A stretch of DNA of 64,000 bases from Aminobacter ciceronei (GTDB lineage: Bacteria > Pseudomonadota > Alphaproteobacteria > Rhizobiales > Rhizobiaceae), in the NCBI RefSeq assembly GCF_014138625.1, contig NZ_JACJHY010000002.1, positions 62,001-126,000 on the forward strand, read 5' to 3'. The position numbers and the translations under genes were made by a program. The notes below the pieces were generated by a model that had not been told where the DNA came from, did not search any database, and saw only the letters and a list, made by a program, of their open reading frames with translations. Positions 1-8,121 of the stretch are shown piece by piece; position 1 is the stretch's first letter, and each line of letters starts with the position of its first letter.

Positions 1-260
1 ATGTCGGGCATGTGCAAGCTGGCGAGGGCGGGCAGCAGGATTGGCAGCTGACGGGTGAACCGGAGCACGTCGTTTCTGTGCTGGCTGGCTTTGTCGAACT
101 CGGAGTGAGCGATTTCATCGTCCACGGGCTCGACGATGCCGATGCGGTTGAGGCCTTCGGGCGTCAGGTCATACCGGCATTGCGCAAGGCATTTCGCCGC
201 CATGATCCCGCGCCGACCCATTTGCGCAAGCGGCCGGTGATGCTGCGCCGCATTGTCTGA
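1..260 (+). CDS. LLM-class flavin-dependent oxidoreductase, C-terminal end (partial)
   Basis: The open frame enters from the left edge (codons in phase with position 3) and stops with TGA at 258-260. About 85 residues are visible. They carry the sort of ending seen in luciferase-like (F420/FMN-dependent) monooxygenases: a segment resembling a checkpoint over a binned sum, with ELGVSDFIVHGLDD followed by a helix ending VIPALRK. In that family this part closes the TIM barrel. The catalytic and flavin-binding portion lies outside the window, so the substrate cannot be judged. The gene converges on the Rrf2 gene with a 9-base gap. The family call is moderate; a stand-alone short gene starting at the GTG at 12 is unlikely. 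Confidence 0.5.
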   Translation, partial: VGHVQAGEGGQQDWQLTGEPEHVVSVLAGFVELGVSDFIVHGLDDADAVEAFGRQVIPALRKAFRRHDPAPTHLRKRPVMLRRIV

Positions 261-269
261 CCGGCACGG

Positions 270-719
270 TCAGGCGTGGTTCAGGGCGTCGCTCAGAATG
301 TCGTCATTGGCAGCGTCGCGCACCTGCGCGAGGCTGCGATTGTCGAGCACGCCGGCAATCGCCTGGCGAACTTCGAGCATCATGTGCCTGATCTGGCAGG
401 TCGCCTCGTCGCAGTCGTCGCAGGGCTGGTACTGGGTCCGGCTGGCGCAAGGGATCGGTGCCAGCGGGCCGTCGAGCACGCGCACGACATGGCCGATCTT
501 GATCTCGGCGGCAGGCTTGGCGAGGCGGTAGCCGCCGTCCTTGCCCTTGCGGCTCTGGACGAAACCGGCATTGCGGAGTTCGCCTAGGATCGCGTCGAGG
601 AATTTTTTCGGAATCTTGTTGGTGGTCGCGATGTCGCCGACGAAAGCGAGCTGGCCGGCAGGCAGTTGGGATAGGTGAACGAGGGCCTTGAGGCCGTATT
701 TGCCTTTTTTAGTCAGCAT
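270..719 (-). CDS. Rrf2-family transcriptional regulator
   Basis: A 149-residue protein with the N-terminal winged helix of Rrf2 regulators (MLTKKGKYGLKALVHL, then a recognition-helix segment and the wing motif GKDGGYRLAKP near residues 60-70). Three closely spaced cysteines, C-x2-C-x5-C inside PCDDCDEATC at about residues 99-107, plus an earlier Cys near 91, match the region where IscR/NsrR-type members bind an Fe-S cluster and where CymR-type members lack it. It lies on the same strand just after cysA of the sulfate uptake operon, with a 183-base gap holding its own promoter-like dyad. Control of sulfur or cysteine metabolism is therefore a reasonable inference, but the target is not shown by sequence alone. 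Confidence 0.85.
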   Translation of the reverse strand: MLTKKGKYGLKALVHLSQLPAGQLAFVGDIATTNKIPKKFLDAILGELRNAGFVQSRKGKDGGYRLAKPAAEIKIGHVVRVLDGPLAPIPCASRTQYQPCDDCDEATCQIRHMMLEVRQAIAGVLDNRSLAQVRDAANDDILSDALNHA

Positions 720-832
720 GGCGAACGCGTGTCATCGGCTTCCTGCTGCCAGTCGCAGCGTGAGGTTGCTTGCCGAGGATAACGATTCGTCCCCATCGCA
801 TTCCGGCCTTCACCAGAGATAAATTCCACAGA

Positions 833-845
833 CTTGATATACAAG
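833..845 (-). promoter_or_regulatory. Dyad CTTG-N5-CAAG upstream of the Rrf2 gene
   Basis: On the minus strand the sequence CTTGTATATCAAG forms an inverted repeat about 115 bases before the Rrf2 start. TTGTAT inside it and TATCTC 17 bases further on could be a -35/-10 pair. Rrf2 regulators commonly repress their own gene by binding a short A/T-centred dyad of this kind. Binding is inferred. Confidence 0.35.
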
Positions 846-902
846 CCGAAACGCGTTGATTTTCCGTAAGTTTTGCGGGTTTTGACCCTATTCGCGGCAG
901 AA

Positions 903-1925
903 TCAGCCTGCCGCATAGACCCTGGCGCGTTCGATGGTGATGATGCCCTGCTCGCGGGCACTGACCTGGGTTTCAGGCGCGACGTCGAGTTCGACGGCTT
1001 CGCCCGTTGCCGTCAGCGCCAGAATGCGCCGTCCGGCAGGCCGGTCGATGACGCGGGCGACGGTTGCGGGGATGCCGGCGCCGCTGCTGCTCCAGCCGAG
1101 ATCGCTCGGGCGCAGGAAGATTTCGACCGGGCCGTCAGCAAAGCCGGGGGCGGGGATCTGTGCCTCGCCAAGGCGGGCTATGCCGCCGGCCACGGCTGCA
1201 GAAATGCGGTTGGTGTCGCCGAGGAAATTCATGACGAAGGCGGATGCGGGGTTGCGGCAGACCTCTTCGGGCGTGCCCTGCTGGACGATCTGGCCCTTGT
1301 CGAGGATGACGACGCGGTCGGCGAGGTCGAGCGCTTCCTCCTGGTCGTGGGTGACGAACAAAGTGGTGATGCCGAGCTCCTGATGGATCTCGCGCAGCCA
1401 GCGGCGCAGGTCGCGGCGGACATTGGCGTCAAGCGCACCGAAAGGCTCGTCGAGCAAGAGTACCTTGGGATCGACGGCGAGCGCTCGCGCAAGGGCGACG
1501 CGCTGGCGCTGTCCGCCTGAAATCTGGCCGGGGAAACGTTCGGCCAGGCCTTCGAGCTGGACGAGGCGCAGCAGGTCGGCGACGCGAGCATCGATGGCAG
1601 TCTTGTCGCGGCGCTGCTTCGAGACCTTCATGCCGAAGGCGATATTCTCGGCGACCGTCATATGCGGGAACAGCGCATAGTGCTGGAAGACGAAACCGAC
1701 GCCACGGTCGCGCACCGGAATGTCGGTGGCATCCTCGGCGCCGAAATAGATGTGGCCGGCGTCGGCATATTCGAGGCCGGCGACCATGCGCAGGATGGTG
1801 GTCTTGCCCGAGCCGGAAGGTCCGAGCAGGGCCACCAGTTCGCCGCTCTCGATTTCAAGCGAGACGCCATGGACGGCGCGGAAGGTCTCGAAGGTCTTCA
1901 CGACGTTGTCGAGGCGGATTTTCAT
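903..1925 (-). CDS. cysA: Sulfate/thiosulfate ABC transporter ATP-binding protein CysA
   Basis: A 340-residue ABC ATPase that powers sulfate/thiosulfate import through CysT-CysW. Walker A (GPSGSGKTT, about residues 35-43), the Q-loop, the signature [14 protein letters not shown] (about 136-149), Walker [12 protein letters not shown] and the switch histidine ([11 protein letters not shown]) are all present. After about residue 235 comes a TOBE-like regulatory domain, normal for the CysA/MalK group. The start overlaps the cysW stop (ATGA). Position behind sbp-cysT-cysW fixes the substrate assignment better than the ATPase sequence does. Confidence 0.95.
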   Translation of the reverse strand: MKIRLDNVVKTFETFRAVHGVSLEIESGELVALLGPSGSGKTTILRMVAGLEYADAGHIYFGAEDATDIPVRDRGVGFVFQHYALFPHMTVAENIAFGMKVSKQRRDKTAIDARVADLLRLVQLEGLAERFPGQISGGQRQRVALARALAVDPKVLLLDEPFGALDANVRRDLRRWLREIHQELGITTLFVTHDQEEALDLADRVVILDKGQIVQQGTPEEVCRNPASAFVMNFLGDTNRISAAVAGGIARLGEAQIPAPGFADGPVEIFLRPSDLGWSSSGAGIPATVARVIDRPAGRRILALTATGEAVELDVAPETQVSAREQGIITIERARVYAAG

Positions 1926-2830
1926 GACGGAACCTCAGCGGAAGCGGTCTTGGGTGCGGCTACGGGGGCTGCAAGCGCGGGGCGACGACGGGCGCGGCCG
2001 GCGCCTTGGCGCTCGAGCAGCACCTTGGCAACGAGGGTAACGACGGCGAGCAGGGCCAGGATCGAGGCCGCGGCGAAGGCGCCCGCGGTCTGGTAGTCGT
2101 GGTAGAGCAGTTCGATATGCAGCGGCAGCGTGTTGGTCTGGCCGCGGATATTGCCTGACACCACCGACACGGCGCCGAACTCACCCATGACGCGCGCATT
2201 GCACAGCACCACGCCATAGAGCAGCGCCCAGCGGATGTTGGGCAGGGTGACCGAGAAGAAGGTACGCCAGCCCGACGCGCCGAGCGATGTCGCGGCTTCT
2301 TCCAGATCGCGCCCTTGCGCCTGCATCAGCGGGATCAGCTCACGGGCGACGAAGGGAGCGGTGACGAACATCGAGGCGAGCACGATACCGGGCAGGGCGA
2401 ACAGGATCTTGATGTCAGCCTGCTCCAGCGCCGGGCCGAACAGGCCCTGCAGGCCGTAGACGAAGAGATAGGCGACGCCCGCGACGATGGGCGAGATGGA
2501 GAACGGGATTTCGATCACCACCAGCAGGAAGCGGCGTCCCCGGAAATCGAACTTAGTAATTGCCCAGGCGGCGGCAACGCCGAAGGCGGTGTTGATGGGC
2601 ACGGCGATGAGCGCGGTGACCACAGTCAGGCCGATGGCGTGCAGCGTGTCGGGATGGGCGATCGCGGCGGCATAGACCGCGATACCTTGCGAGAAGGCCT
2701 GGTAGCCGATGACGACCAGCGGCGCGACGATGACGATGGCGACCAGCGTCAGCACGATGCCGATGAGCGCGCGGCGGAAGGCCGGCGCGTCGCCGACGCG
2801 GGACGGGCGGCCCTTGACGGAATTGCTCAT
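1922..2830 (-). CDS. cysW: Sulfate ABC transporter permease CysW
   Basis: An inner-membrane permease of about 302 residues in the BPD transporter group, with six predicted hydrophobic segments and an EAA-loop like [17 protein letters not shown] (about residues 190-210) that docks CysA. The ATG at 2830 is chosen because it lies one base after the cysT stop; a longer frame reaching 2860 would overlap cysT by 29 bases. Its stop overlaps the cysA start. With CysT it forms the heterodimeric sulfate channel. Confidence 0.93.
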   Translation of the reverse strand: MSNSVKGRPSRVGDAPAFRRALIGIVLTLVAIVIVAPLVVIGYQAFSQGIAVYAAAIAHPDTLHAIGLTVVTALIAVPINTAFGVAAAWAITKFDFRGRRFLLVVIEIPFSISPIVAGVAYLFVYGLQGLFGPALEQADIKILFALPGIVLASMFVTAPFVARELIPLMQAQGRDLEEAATSLGASGWRTFFSVTLPNIRWALLYGVVLCNARVMGEFGAVSVVSGNIRGQTNTLPLHIELLYHDYQTAGAFAAASILALLAVVTLVAKVLLERQGAGRARRRPALAAPVAAPKTASAEVPS

Positions 2831-2831
2831 C

Positions 2832-3653
2832 TCAGCCCCTCGCCGTGTAGCGCAGGGCACGTGCCTGCAGGATGTTGGTGATGGCGAGCATCAGGAAGGC
2901 TGTGATGAGCAGCACCGAGGCGATCGCCGCAGCGGCCTGGTAGTCGTATTCCTCGAGCCGGATGAACGCGAGCAACGCCGTGATCTCGGTCGACATCGGC
3001 TGGTTGCCGGCGATAAAGATGATGGCGCCGAACTCGCCCAAGCTGCGGGCAAAGGACAAGGACAGGCCGGCCAGCAGCGCGGGCGCCAGCAGCGGCAGGA
3101 TCACGCGCAGGAAGATCGACCGGTCGCTGCCGCCGAGCGTCTGGGCCGCTTCCTCAAGTGCGGGGTCGAGGTCTTCCAGTACCGGCTGCACGGTGCGCAC
3201 GATGAAGGGCAGGCTGGTGAAGGCCATGGCGACCATGATGCCGAGCGGGGTGTAGGCAACCTTGATGCCGGCCTGGGCAAGCGCCTGTCCAAACCAGCCG
3301 TTTTCGGCGAACAATGTCGTCAAGGCGATGCCGGCGACCGCCGTCGGCAGTGCAAAGGGCAGGTCGACGAGCGCGTCGATGAAGCGGCGGCCGGGAAAAC
3401 GGTAGCGCACCAGCACCCACGCCAGCGCCATGCCGAAGACGAGGTTGAAGACGGTGGCTGCGAGCGCCGAAAGGGCCGTGACCCGGTAGCTGGCGACCGC
3501 GCGCGGCGACGAGACGATGCGCCAGTAGTCCTCGAAGCCGAGGCTGGCCGCCTTGAACACCAGCGCGCCGAGCGGCAGCACGACGATGATCGAGACGTAG
3601 ACGAGGGTTATCCCCAGTGCCAGGGGAAACCCCGGCAGAATGCGGCGCGCCAC
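2832..3653 (-). CDS. cysT: Sulfate ABC transporter permease CysT
   Basis: Inner-membrane permease of the sulfate importer, about 273 residues. The EAA loop ALEEAAQTLGGSDRSIF (about residues 180-196) and the repeated hydrophobic segments are typical of CysT/CysU. The start is placed at the GTG at 3653 because GGAAGG sits seven bases upstream and the protein then begins VARRILPGF, like the family; an ATG 21 codons upstream is in frame but lacks family similarity. About 180 bases holding two strong hairpins separate it from sbp. Confidence 0.92.
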   Translation of the reverse strand: MARRILPGFPLALGITLVYVSIIVVLPLGALVFKAASLGFEDYWRIVSSPRAVASYRVTALSALAATVFNLVFGMALAWVLVRYRFPGRRFIDALVDLPFALPTAVAGIALTTLFAENGWFGQALAQAGIKVAYTPLGIMVAMAFTSLPFIVRTVQPVLEDLDPALEEAAQTLGGSDRSIFLRVILPLLAPALLAGLSLSFARSLGEFGAIIFIAGNQPMSTEITALLAFIRLEEYDYQAAAAIASVLLITAFLMLAITNILQARALRYTARG

Positions 3654-3734
3654 TGAAATGCCTTCCCGGATACAACAATGCGGAAAGCCGGCATGGCCGG
3701 CTGTCCAATTCTCCACGATAACGACGACGGTGCC

Positions 3735-3755
3735 GCGCGTCCTTGTTGGACGCGC
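3735..3755. repeat. Perfect hairpin in the sbp-cysT spacer
   Basis: GCGCGTCC-TTGTT-GGACGCGC, a perfect 8-bp stem with a 5-base loop. There is no T-run, so it is more likely an RNA-stability or processing hairpin between sbp and cysT than a full terminator. Confidence 0.5.
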
Positions 3756-3780
3756 AAAGGACCCCGTAGCAGTCTGAGTT

Positions 3781-3829
3781 GTGCATGATCCTCTTCCGAA
3801 AATCGATATTGATTTCCGGGGTCATGCAC
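3781..3829. repeat. 49-bp palindromic repeat directly after sbp
   Basis: The outer arms GTGCATGATCC and GGGGTCATGCAC and the inner arms around CGATATTG make a nearly complete inverted repeat. It begins five bases after the sbp stop. The GCATGATC...GATCATGC type of arm resembles short dispersed palindromes common between rhizobial genes. In transcript it would form a long hairpin that could protect sbp mRNA and lower expression of the permease genes downstream. Confidence 0.5.
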
Positions 3830-3834
3830 TGAGG

Positions 3835-4821
3835 TCAACGCTCGCCGTAAATCTCTTCAAGCAGGCCGCCGGAACCGAAATGTTCCTTCTGGACCTTGTC
3901 CCAGCCGCCAAAGACATCTTCCACAGTGACCAGGCGAACATCGGGGAACTGCTCCTTGAATTCGGTGGCGACCGAAGGCTCGTGGACACGGTTGCCGTGT
4001 TGGGCGGCAATGCGCTGGCCTTCCGGCGTGTAGAGGAAATCGAGATAGGACTTTGCCAGATCGCGCGAGCCGCGCTTGTCGACGACCTTGTCGACGATGG
4101 CGACGGGGAATTCGGCGAGCAGGCTGACCGAGGGGATGACGCTCTCGACCTTGTCGGAACCATATTCCTTGGCGATCGAGCGGGTCTCGGCCTCGAAGGT
4201 GATCAGCACGTCGCCGATGTTGCGCTCGACGAAGGTGGTGGTGGCGGCGCGGCCGCCGGTGTCGAACACCGGCACGTTGTCGAACAGCTTGGTCACGAAC
4301 TCCTTGACCTTGGCCTCGTCACCCTTGAATGCTTCCTTGGCGTAGGCGGTTGCCGCCAGATAGGTATAGCGCGCATTGCCCGAGGTCTTCGGATTGGGGA
4401 AGACGACCTTCACGTCGTCGCGGACCAGGTCGGACCAGTCCTTGATGCCCTTGGGGTTGCCGGCGCGGACGAGGAAGGACGGCAGCGAATAGAAGGGCGA
4501 GGCCTGGTTGGCGAAATCCTTTTTCCAGTCGTCTGATACAAAGCCGTTCTTGACCAGGAACTCGATATCGGTGACCTGGTTGAAGGTGACGACGTCGGCT
4601 TCAAGTCCTTCGACGATGGCGCGTGCCTGCTTGGAGGTGCCGGCATGCGACTGGTCGAGCGTGACACCCGGATTCTTGGCGATGAAGGCGGCATTCTCGG
4701 CAGCGAACAGTTCGCGGGCGACGTCGTAAGACGCGTTGAGCAGCTTGTCGGCGGCAGACGCCTGCAGTGGGCCGGCGAGCATGGCGGCAAGTGCTACGCC
4801 GACAAGAAGGAAACGTTTCAT
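3835..4821 (-). CDS. sbp: Sulfate-binding periplasmic protein
   Basis: A 328-residue periplasmic solute-binding protein that delivers sulfate (or thiosulfate) to CysTWA. It has a Sec signal peptide (MKRFLLVG, hydrophobic core, cleavage near ASA-AD at about residue 24). Mature-region landmarks of the Sbp/CysP family are visible: LLNASYDVARELF, the QSHAGTSKQARAV-type anion loop, and VVFPNPKTSGNARY. The ATG at 4821 has AGGAG upstream; the longer reading frame (to 4872) adds 17 residues in front of an obvious signal peptide and is rejected. It is the first gene of the sulfate operon. Confidence 0.94.
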   Translation of the reverse strand: MKRFLLVGVALAAMLAGPLQASAADKLLNASYDVARELFAAENAAFIAKNPGVTLDQSHAGTSKQARAIVEGLEADVVTFNQVTDIEFLVKNGFVSDDWKKDFANQASPFYSLPSFLVRAGNPKGIKDWSDLVRDDVKVVFPNPKTSGNARYTYLAATAYAKEAFKGDEAKVKEFVTKLFDNVPVFDTGGRAATTTFVERNIGDVLITFEAETRSIAKEYGSDKVESVIPSVSLLAEFPVAIVDKVVDKRGSRDLAKSYLDFLYTPEGQRIAAQHGNRVHEPSVATEFKEQFPDVRLVTVEDVFGGWDKVQKEHFGSGGLLEEIYGER

Positions 4822-4925
4822 GGGGGCATTCTCCTGAGACAAGCGGCAAATGGCTAAACTTTGCCGCAACATAGCTGCGGGCCTGTTTCAGGTAGAGGCA
4901 GAGGTGGATTGCCTCTGCGCTTGTA

Positions 4926-4972
4926 TGAAGAATTTTCTTCTATCCTTTTGTCAAACGAAGAAATCGATTTCT
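4926..4972 (-). promoter_or_regulatory. sbp promoter region with two palindromes
   Basis: On the minus strand a TTGACA -35 (4949-4954) lies 17 bases before a weak -10 (4926-4931). Two dyads flank it: the perfect 14-mer AGAAATCGATTTCT (4959-4972) just upstream of -35, and GAAGAA-N2-TTCTTC (4927-4940) across the -10. This layout suggests one activator and one repressor site, or one factor at two sites. CysB-like or Rrf2 proteins are candidates; the assignment is inference. Confidence 0.45.
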
Positions 4973-5012
4973 AGGCTTGAGATGTGCGACCGGCTTCCTG
5001 CGGAATGCCTAA

Positions 5013-6023
5013 CTATTTTTCGGTGACACCGGCCTCGGCGAAGCTTGCCATTCTGGCGTGGCATTCCAGCGCCGAACGGACGAGATTGACGGCCACGCAG
5101 GCGCCCGAACCTTCGCCGAGCCGCATCCCCATGTCGAGCAGCGGCGCGAGCTTCAGGGTTTCGAGCAGCTGGCGATGGCCTGCCTCGGCGGAGACATGGG
5201 CCGACAGCGTGTGGGCAAGGCCTTCTGGGTGGAGTTTTGCCAAGGGGGCAGCTGCTGCCGTGACGACGAAGCCGTCGAGCAGGACGGGCACGTTGTGGTG
5301 GCGCGCGGCCAGCGTGGCGCCGAGGATGGCGGCGAGTTCGCGGCCGCCGAGATTGGCGGCGACAGCCAGCGGATCGGCGAGCGTGGCGGCATGACGGGCG
5401 AGGCCGGCATCGATGGCGGCGAACTTGCGGGCCAGGCCACTATCGTCGACGCCGGTGCCGCGGCCGGCCCACTGGCGGCCGGTGCCGCCGAACAGGCCTG
5501 CGGCGATGGCCGCGGCGGGTGTGGTGTTGCCGATGCCCATTTCGCCGAAGCAGACGAGATCGAGATCAGGCGTCACCGCGTCATAGCCGGTCGAGACGGC
5601 GGCGAGGAAATCGGCTTCGTCCATGGCCGCCGTCTGGGTGAAGTCACCCGTGGGGCGATCGAGCTCGAGCGGGATGACCGCGAGTTCGGCGCCGGCAAGG
5701 CGGGCGAGTTGGTTGATGGCAGCGCCGCCGCCGGCGAAGTTGGCGACCATCTGTACCGTCACCTCCGACGGATAGGCCGACACGCCCTGGGCGGTGACGC
5801 CATGGTTGCCGGCGAAGACGATGACCTTGACCTCGTCGAGCCTCGGCATCTCGCGGCCCTGCCAGCGGCCGAGCCAGGCGGCGATCTGTTCGAGCTTGCC
5901 GAGGCTGCCGCGCGGCTTGGTCAGCGTGTCCTGGCGGCGGGCGACGGCATCCGCTGCGGCGTCGCTGCCGGCCGGCAGGTCGAGGCAAGCTTGGCGCAAT
6001 TCATTGAGCGATTTGAAGGCCAT
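5013..6023 (-). CDS. cobT: Nicotinate-nucleotide-dimethylbenzimidazole phosphoribosyltransferase
   Basis: A 336-residue enzyme making alpha-ribazole 5'-phosphate for the lower ligand of cobalamin (CobT of Salmonella, CobU in Pseudomonas denitrificans naming). Family landmarks are KPRGSLGKLE near residue 37, FAGNHGV near 72, GEMGIGNTTPAAA near 170 and the C-terminal MRLGEGSGA containing the catalytic glutamate. It is the last gene of the minus-strand set cobA-cobB-cobS-cobT, 24 bases after cobS. It acts in the cytosol. Confidence 0.95.
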   Translation of the reverse strand: MAFKSLNELRQACLDLPAGSDAAADAVARRQDTLTKPRGSLGKLEQIAAWLGRWQGREMPRLDEVKVIVFAGNHGVTAQGVSAYPSEVTVQMVANFAGGGAAINQLARLAGAELAVIPLELDRPTGDFTQTAAMDEADFLAAVSTGYDAVTPDLDLVCFGEMGIGNTTPAAAIAAGLFGGTGRQWAGRGTGVDDSGLARKFAAIDAGLARHAATLADPLAVAANLGGRELAAILGATLAARHHNVPVLLDGFVVTAAAAPLAKLHPEGLAHTLSAHVSAEAGHRQLLETLKLAPLLDMGMRLGEGSGACVAVNLVRSALECHARMASFAEAGVTEK

Positions 6024-6047
6024 GGCAGTGAATACTCCAAAACAGAA

Positions 6048-6803
6048 TCAAGCAAGGATGGCGGATGCGACAAACAGCAGGGCGATTTCGGCCATTTGCT
6101 GCAGAGCGCCGATGGTGTCGCCGCTCTGGCCGCCGATCTGGGCGAGGCAGAGCTTTCTGAAGGCGAAGAAGAGGAGGGCGAGGCACAACGCCGCGACGAC
6201 CGCGCCGCTGAGCCCGAGGAACAGCAGGCCTGCGGCGCCGATGGCGAGGGCGGCGATCACTGCCCCGTCGGCGACTGTGCCGACGCCGGCGGCAAGGCCG
6301 TCGGCGCGGGCCTGGGGCAGGTTCTGCATGAAGGCGGGGATCAGTGCGCGCGAGCCGACATGAGCGGCGACGAGGGCGGCGAAAACAGGGGCGGGGTCTT
6401 CGATTTCGACGATCGCGCTCCAGCGCGCCAGGATCGACAGCGCCAGCGCTGCCGCGCCATAGCTGCCGATGCAGCTGTCGCGCATGATCTCGAGCTTGCG
6501 CTCGCGTGTACGTCCGCCGCCGAAACCGTCTGATGTATCGGACAGGCCGTCCTCATGCAGGCAACCGGTGACCAGCATGGCGGCAGCGATGGCCAGTGCG
6601 GCAGTCGGGCCTTCGGCGAGGCCGAGGGCTTGTCCGGCAGCGAAGGCGAGCCAGGCCAGGACCGCCACGACGAAGCCGACGAGCGGCGCAGTCCAGATGG
6701 CGTCGGCGAGCGAACGATCCCTGACCTCGAAATGCGGCAGCGGCAGGCGCGTGAAGAAGACGAGGCCGAGGCGGATGTCGTCGAAGATCGTCGCCGGCGT
6801 CAT
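6048..6803 (-). CDS. cobS: Cobalamin synthase (adenosylcobinamide-GDP ribazoletransferase)
   Basis: An integral membrane enzyme of 251 residues (CobS/CobV) that joins adenosylcobinamide-GDP to alpha-ribazole or its phosphate. The conserved N-terminal stretch FFTRLPLP and the acidic Mg-binding motif HEDGLSDTSDGFGGG (about residues 85-100) are clear, followed by alternating hydrophobic helices. The start at 6803 lies four bases after the cbiA stop; the open frame continues 61 residues upstream without family similarity. The neighbour cobT makes its second substrate pathway. Confidence 0.94.
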   Translation of the reverse strand: MTPATIFDDIRLGLVFFTRLPLPHFEVRDRSLADAIWTAPLVGFVVAVLAWLAFAAGQALGLAEGPTAALAIAAAMLVTGCLHEDGLSDTSDGFGGGRTRERKLEIMRDSCIGSYGAAALALSILARWSAIVEIEDPAPVFAALVAAHVGSRALIPAFMQNLPQARADGLAAGVGTVADGAVIAALAIGAAGLLFLGLSGAVVAALCLALLFFAFRKLCLAQIGGQSGDTIGALQQMAEIALLFVASAILA

Positions 6804-6807
6804 CGTC

Positions 6808-8121
6808 TCAGCCTCGCGCGATCGCGTGGAAGAAGGTGCCGGTAACATGGCCGCGCCGGCCGCCGAAGCTGCCGAGCGGCTTGCCCTGGCCATCGGCCAG
6901 TTGCCCGAGTGGCGTATCGTCGCCTGCAACAACCGTCTGGGCGTAATGGAACTCGTGCCCCCTGACGACGCTGCCCTCGGAGCCAAGCGGGCAAGGTGCC
7001 GAAAGTCTGGCCTGGCGGTAGCCGAGGTTCATCTTGCGCTTGGCGAAGCTGGTGGCATGGCCGAGCAGGCCGAGCATCGCGTGGGTGGCGCCATCGGCGT
7101 CCTCGATGGAACCGCCGAGCATCATGAAGCCACCGCACTCGCCATGGACCGGCTTGGTGTCCGCAAAACGGCGGGTGCCCGACAGGAAGGTGCCAGCTGC
7201 GGCGAGGCGGCCGGCATGGAGTTCGGGATAGCCGCCCGGCAGCCAGCAGATGTCGCAGGTGGCGTCGGGCGCCTGGTCGGCGAGCGGCGAGAACGGAACC
7301 AGCTCTGCGCCCATGGCGCGCCAGTGGGCGGCGAGGTGCGGGTAAAGGAAGGTGAAGGCGGCATCCTGGGCGAGCGCGATGCGCTGTCCGGGCGGCGGCA
7401 GGGCGAAGGATTGGTCGCCAGACATTGGCGCCAGCGGCGTCGCCAGTTCGACGATGGCATCGAGGTCGAGCGAGCGCTCGACCATGTCGGCGAGCTTTTC
7501 GATGTGGGCGAAGAGGTCAGCATGCTCTTCGGCCTGGACGAGGCCGAGATGGCGTTCTGGAATGGACAAGGTCGGGTCGCGCAGGATGGCGCCGACGACG
7601 GGCAGACCGAGCGCCTCGATGGCGTCGCCGGCAAGCTTGCGGTGACGGTCGCTGCCGAGCCTGTTGAGCACCACGCCCGCGATCCGGACGCCGGGGTCGT
7701 AGGTGGCAAAACCCTTGGCGATGGCCGCCGCTGTCTGCGACTGGCCGGAGACGTCGAGCACCAGAAGCACCGGCAGGCCGTAGAGACGGGCGAGATCGGC
7801 AGCCGCACCCGAGCGGCCTGTCTCCGCGGGGATGCCGTCGAACAGGCCCATGGCGCTTTCGAGGATCACCATCTCGGCTTCGGCCGATGCATCGGCGGCC
7901 AATGCGTTGAGCAGCGACGGCGCCATGGCCCAGCTGTCGAGATTGACGCCGGGCCGGCCGGTTGCGGCAGCGTGGAAGCCGGGATCGATGTAGTCCGGTC
8001 CCGATTTCGCGCCACGCACCTTGATGCCGCGGCGCGCGAGCGCGCGCAGCAGGCCAATCGTTACGCTGGTCTTGCCCGAGCCCGAGCGTGGGGCGCCGAT
8101 GATGAGCCCACGCGCCGTCAT
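6808..8121 (-). CDS. cobB: Cobyrinate/hydrogenobyrinate a,c-diamide synthase
   Basis: A 437-residue glutamine-dependent amidotransferase (CobB, also CbiA) that amidates side chains a and c of the corrin ring with ATP. The N-terminal P-loop GAPRSGSGKTSV (about residues 9-20) and the C-terminal class-I glutaminase core with the nucleophilic Cys in HGECGGFMMLG (about residue 327) and a late His (HEFHY) are visible. The start overlaps the cobA stop (ATGA). In the aerobic route the product goes to cobaltochelatase CobNST. Confidence 0.94.
   Translation of the reverse strand: MTARGLIIGAPRSGSGKTSVTIGLLRALARRGIKVRGAKSGPDYIDPGFHAAATGRPGVNLDSWAMAPSLLNALAADASAEAEMVILESAMGLFDGIPAETGRSGAAADLARLYGLPVLLVLDVSGQSQTAAAIAKGFATYDPGVRIAGVVLNRLGSDRHRKLAGDAIEALGLPVVGAILRDPTLSIPERHLGLVQAEEHADLFAHIEKLADMVERSLDLDAIVELATPLAPMSGDQSFALPPPGQRIALAQDAAFTFLYPHLAAHWRAMGAELVPFSPLADQAPDATCDICWLPGGYPELHAGRLAAAGTFLSGTRRFADTKPVHGECGGFMMLGGSIEDADGATHAMLGLLGHATSFAKRKMNLGYRQARLSAPCPLGSEGSVVRGHEFHYAQTVVAGDDTPLGQLADGQGKPLGSFGGRRGHVTGTFFHAIARG

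Noticed and set aside
3781-3829. CRISPR or transposon end
   Set aside because: A single palindrome without regularly spaced copies, target duplications or a transposase; it fits a dispersed intergenic repeat.
6803-6986. N-terminal extension of 61 residues on cobalamin synthase
   Set aside because: The open frame simply continues into cbiA; the family start MTPATIFDD lies four bases after the cbiA stop.
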